Shown one piece after another: positions 62,648-64,000 of a DNA stretch of 64,000 nucleotides. The stretch spans positions 10,106,001-10,170,000 of the forward strand of contig NZ_CP034463.1 of assembly GCF_003955715.1 (NCBI RefSeq). The letters run 5' to 3'. The translations under genes were made by a program, and so were the position numbers. This stretch comes from Streptomyces aquilus (GTDB lineage Bacteria; Actinomycetota; Actinomycetes; Streptomycetales; Streptomycetaceae). The stretch's first letter is position 1, and each line of letters begins with the position of its first letter. Under the pieces are notes generated by a model that had not been told where the DNA came from, made no database searches, and was given only the letters and a program-made list of their open reading frames with translations.

Positions 62648-63799
62648 TCACAGCAGGCGGGCACCTCCCGCGTAGCCAGACATGGCTGTGACTGAGTCGA
62701 CGCGGACGACGGTGCCGGGCCGGGCAGCGTTGATCATCTGCCCGTGGCCCAAGTAGAGACCGACGTGATAGATCGTCGAATCGCGGCCCGGGGAATGGGC
62801 GTAGAAGACGAGATCACCAGGCTGGAGGGCGCCGGTGCCGAGACCGGCGGGGATGCGCCGGCCGATTGCGGCCTGTGCGGCGGCGGTGCGCGGCAGGCGG
62901 ATGCCCGCCCGAGCGTATGCGTACAGGGTCAGGCCTGAGCAGTCGAAGCCCTTGATGCTGGCACCGCTCTTGCCGCTGGGTGAGCAGCAGATCCCGTAGG
63001 AGGGGCCCTGGATGCTGCCGCCGCCCCAGGAGTAGGGCACGCCCCGCTGGGAGAGTGCAGCCTCGATGACGGTGTGGACGGTCCCCGAAACGCCGTCCAT
63101 GCCGGGGTTGTTGGCGGCCGCCGTGTATTGGTCGATCCACCTGAGCACGTCGGCGACGTATGCGGTGGACTGGTTGTACTGGTAGATCGCCGCCTTCAGT
63201 TGGGCGGGGTGGGTTAGGTTTCGGCCGTTGCCGCAGACGTAGATCGCAGCACCGAGTGCGGCGTCGTCGGCGTTGTGCGGATCAGCCACCTGGTCGCCGT
63301 TCGCGTCCGCGCCGACGGTGTTCCAGGTGGAGGGCAAGAACTGGAAGGGGCCCACCGCACGCTCCCCGAGGGCGGTGCCGTCCCAGCGGCCCCCGTCGGT
63401 GTCCGGGAAGGAGGTGGTGTTGCCGCCGGCTCCGGCCCCGTTGAGGAGGACCCCGTAAATGCGGGGGCGGATGTCGCCGCTCGCGGTGATGGTGTGGCCG
63501 GTGGCGTGGTTGGACTCGACCTTGGCGATTGCGGCGAGGATCGGCCACCGCATGCCCCGGCATTTCGGCACGTGCCGGCCGAGCTGCTGCATGGCCTTCT
63601 TGTACGCGGTGAGCATCCGGGGCGGGATGTCCGCCGTGCTGCCGCCGTCGGCAACGGTCTCCTGGCTATCGGCGCCGGCTTGCAGGGCGGTGGAGGCGCT
63701 GATCGCGCTGGAGATGGGTGCGGCGCAGCAGACGGCCGCGGACAGCAACAGCGCCACCAGGCATGCCCAGCGTCCTAAGCGGCGTCGGCGGGGCCTCAC
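62648..63799 (-). CDS. Bifunctional peptidoglycan hydrolase (transglycosylase + NlpC/P60)
   Basis: 383 residues. Signal/anchor near residues 10-28. Lytic transglycosylase domain (about 82-230) with catalytic Glu95 in AKVESNHATG and AVGPFQFLPSTW. NlpC/P60 domain (about 242-380) with Cys287 in GFDCSGL and His345 in YHVGLYLG. Such two-domain enzymes are VirB1-like wall-opening factors in Gram-positive conjugation. GTG start overlaps the upstream gene by four bases. Confidence 0.9.
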   Translation of the reverse strand: MRPRRRRLGRWACLVALLLSAAVCCAAPISSAISASTALQAGADSQETVADGGSTADIPPRMLTAYKKAMQQLGRHVPKCRGMRWPILAAIAKVESNHATGHTITASGDIRPRIYGVLLNGAGAGGNTTSFPDTDGGRWDGTALGERAVGPFQFLPSTWNTVGADANGDQVADPHNADDAALGAAIYVCGNGRNLTHPAQLKAAIYQYNQSTAYVADVLRWIDQYTAAANNPGMDGVSGTVHTVIEAALSQRGVPYSWGGGSIQGPSYGICCSPSGKSGASIKGFDCSGLTLYAYARAGIRLPRTAAAQAAIGRRIPAGLGTGALQPGDLVFYAHSPGRDSTIYHVGLYLGHGQMINAARPGTVVRVDSVTAMSGYAGGARLL

Positions 63800-64000
63800 T
63801 GCGGCTCACCGCCTTCCCCCTCGCGGCGGGCTCGTTCTTCGTTGCGCCGCATGATCCGCTGGATCATCTCCCGCGCCTGCTCTCGCGACGCGGGCCCCGT
63901 GGTATCGGGCTGCATCGAGGGACCGGAAGCGTGGCCGGGACGCGCCCGAGGCGGCGCAGGCGGCGGGGCTGCCGGGTCGGGTGACGGTGCCGGAGGGCTC
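63796..64000 (-). CDS. C-terminal end of a proline-rich protein, cut by the window edge
   Basis: The last 68 codons of a leftward gene, stopping inside the next start (GTGA). The reading SPDPAAPPPAPPRARPG then SREQAREMIQRIMRRNEERA suggests a disordered Pro-rich part and a basic terminal helix. Coupling to the hydrolase places it in the same operon. Identity unknown. Confidence 0.6.
   Translation of the reverse strand, partial: SPPAPSPDPAAPPPAPPRARPGHASGPSMQPDTTGPASREQAREMIQRIMRRNEERARREGEGGEPQ

Noticed and set aside
61842..62651. N-terminal extension of the transfer ATPase
   Set aside because: The frame is open to 62651, but the translation lacks protein-like character, overlaps another likely gene, and a good ribosome site supports 61841.
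1..64000. CRISPR arrays, tRNA or rRNA genes, attachment sites
   Set aside because: No regularly spaced repeats, cloverleaf-like sequence or rRNA motif was found on reading; the short repeats present are explained by IS ends and hairpins.

Overview
The window looks like accessory DNA of a Streptomyces or close relative. It is very GC-rich, with G/C at third codon positions, and the families are typical of that group: an anti-sigma-type ATPase, an nSTAND1 NTPase, BTAD and DUF2637 proteins, secreted HNH nucleases and a LacI-controlled alpha-glucoside operon. No rRNA, tRNA, replication or core housekeeping gene is visible. There are two datable IS insertions, about eight further transposase remnants and many decayed genes, so a chromosome arm or a large (possibly linear) plasmid is the likely setting. 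That placement is inference.

Layout. 1-9 kb: secreted proteins, an intact IS5-type element (1120-2507, 3-bp target duplication) inside an HNH gene, a secreted NucA/NucB-type nuclease with a probable partner, and a secreted HNH nuclease. 9-17 kb: DNA-binding and hypothetical genes plus a graveyard of unrelated gene fragments (13.5-14.6 kb). 17-24 kb: anti-sigma-like ATPase, HTH-nSTAND1 ATPase, a CHAP-like protein, and frameshifted DUF6262-like and DNA-ligase genes. 24.1-32.7 kb: the best-preserved block, with a LacI regulator divergent from a sugar ABC transporter, a GH13 glucosidase and a debranching-type glycosidase; imported alpha-glucosides would be hydrolysed in the cytoplasm. 32.8-35.4 kb: IS21, AlbA-like, ChrB-like and DUF1232 remnants. 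35.5-39.7 kb: a secreted nuclease and a two-component system beside a PepSY-like lipoprotein.

39.8-45.4 kb is the most interesting part. An AAA ATPase and an HNH nuclease overlap by one base in a Septu-like (PtuA/PtuB) arrangement. Two small genes overlapping by four bases diverge from them. Downstream is an NB-ARC-like membrane protein with extracellular Ig-like domains whose frame is cut by one TAA codon. 45.7-53 kb is a junkyard of transposases (ISL3, IS630, IS701, IS110, IS5-like), including an IS701-type element with unusually long (~110 bp) terminal inverted repeats.

53-64 kb is a leftward conjugation-like module: an unidentified partial protein, a transglycosylase/NlpC-P60 wall hydrolase, a small membrane-associated protein, a TraD/VirB4-class ATPase, a small protein, a lipoprotein, a BTAD membrane protein and a DUF2637 membrane protein. 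The wall hydrolase would open the envelope and the ATPase would power DNA transfer. Relaxase, integrase and attachment sites are not in the window. Single-base frameshifts recur throughout, so true decay and sequencing error must be separated gene by gene.
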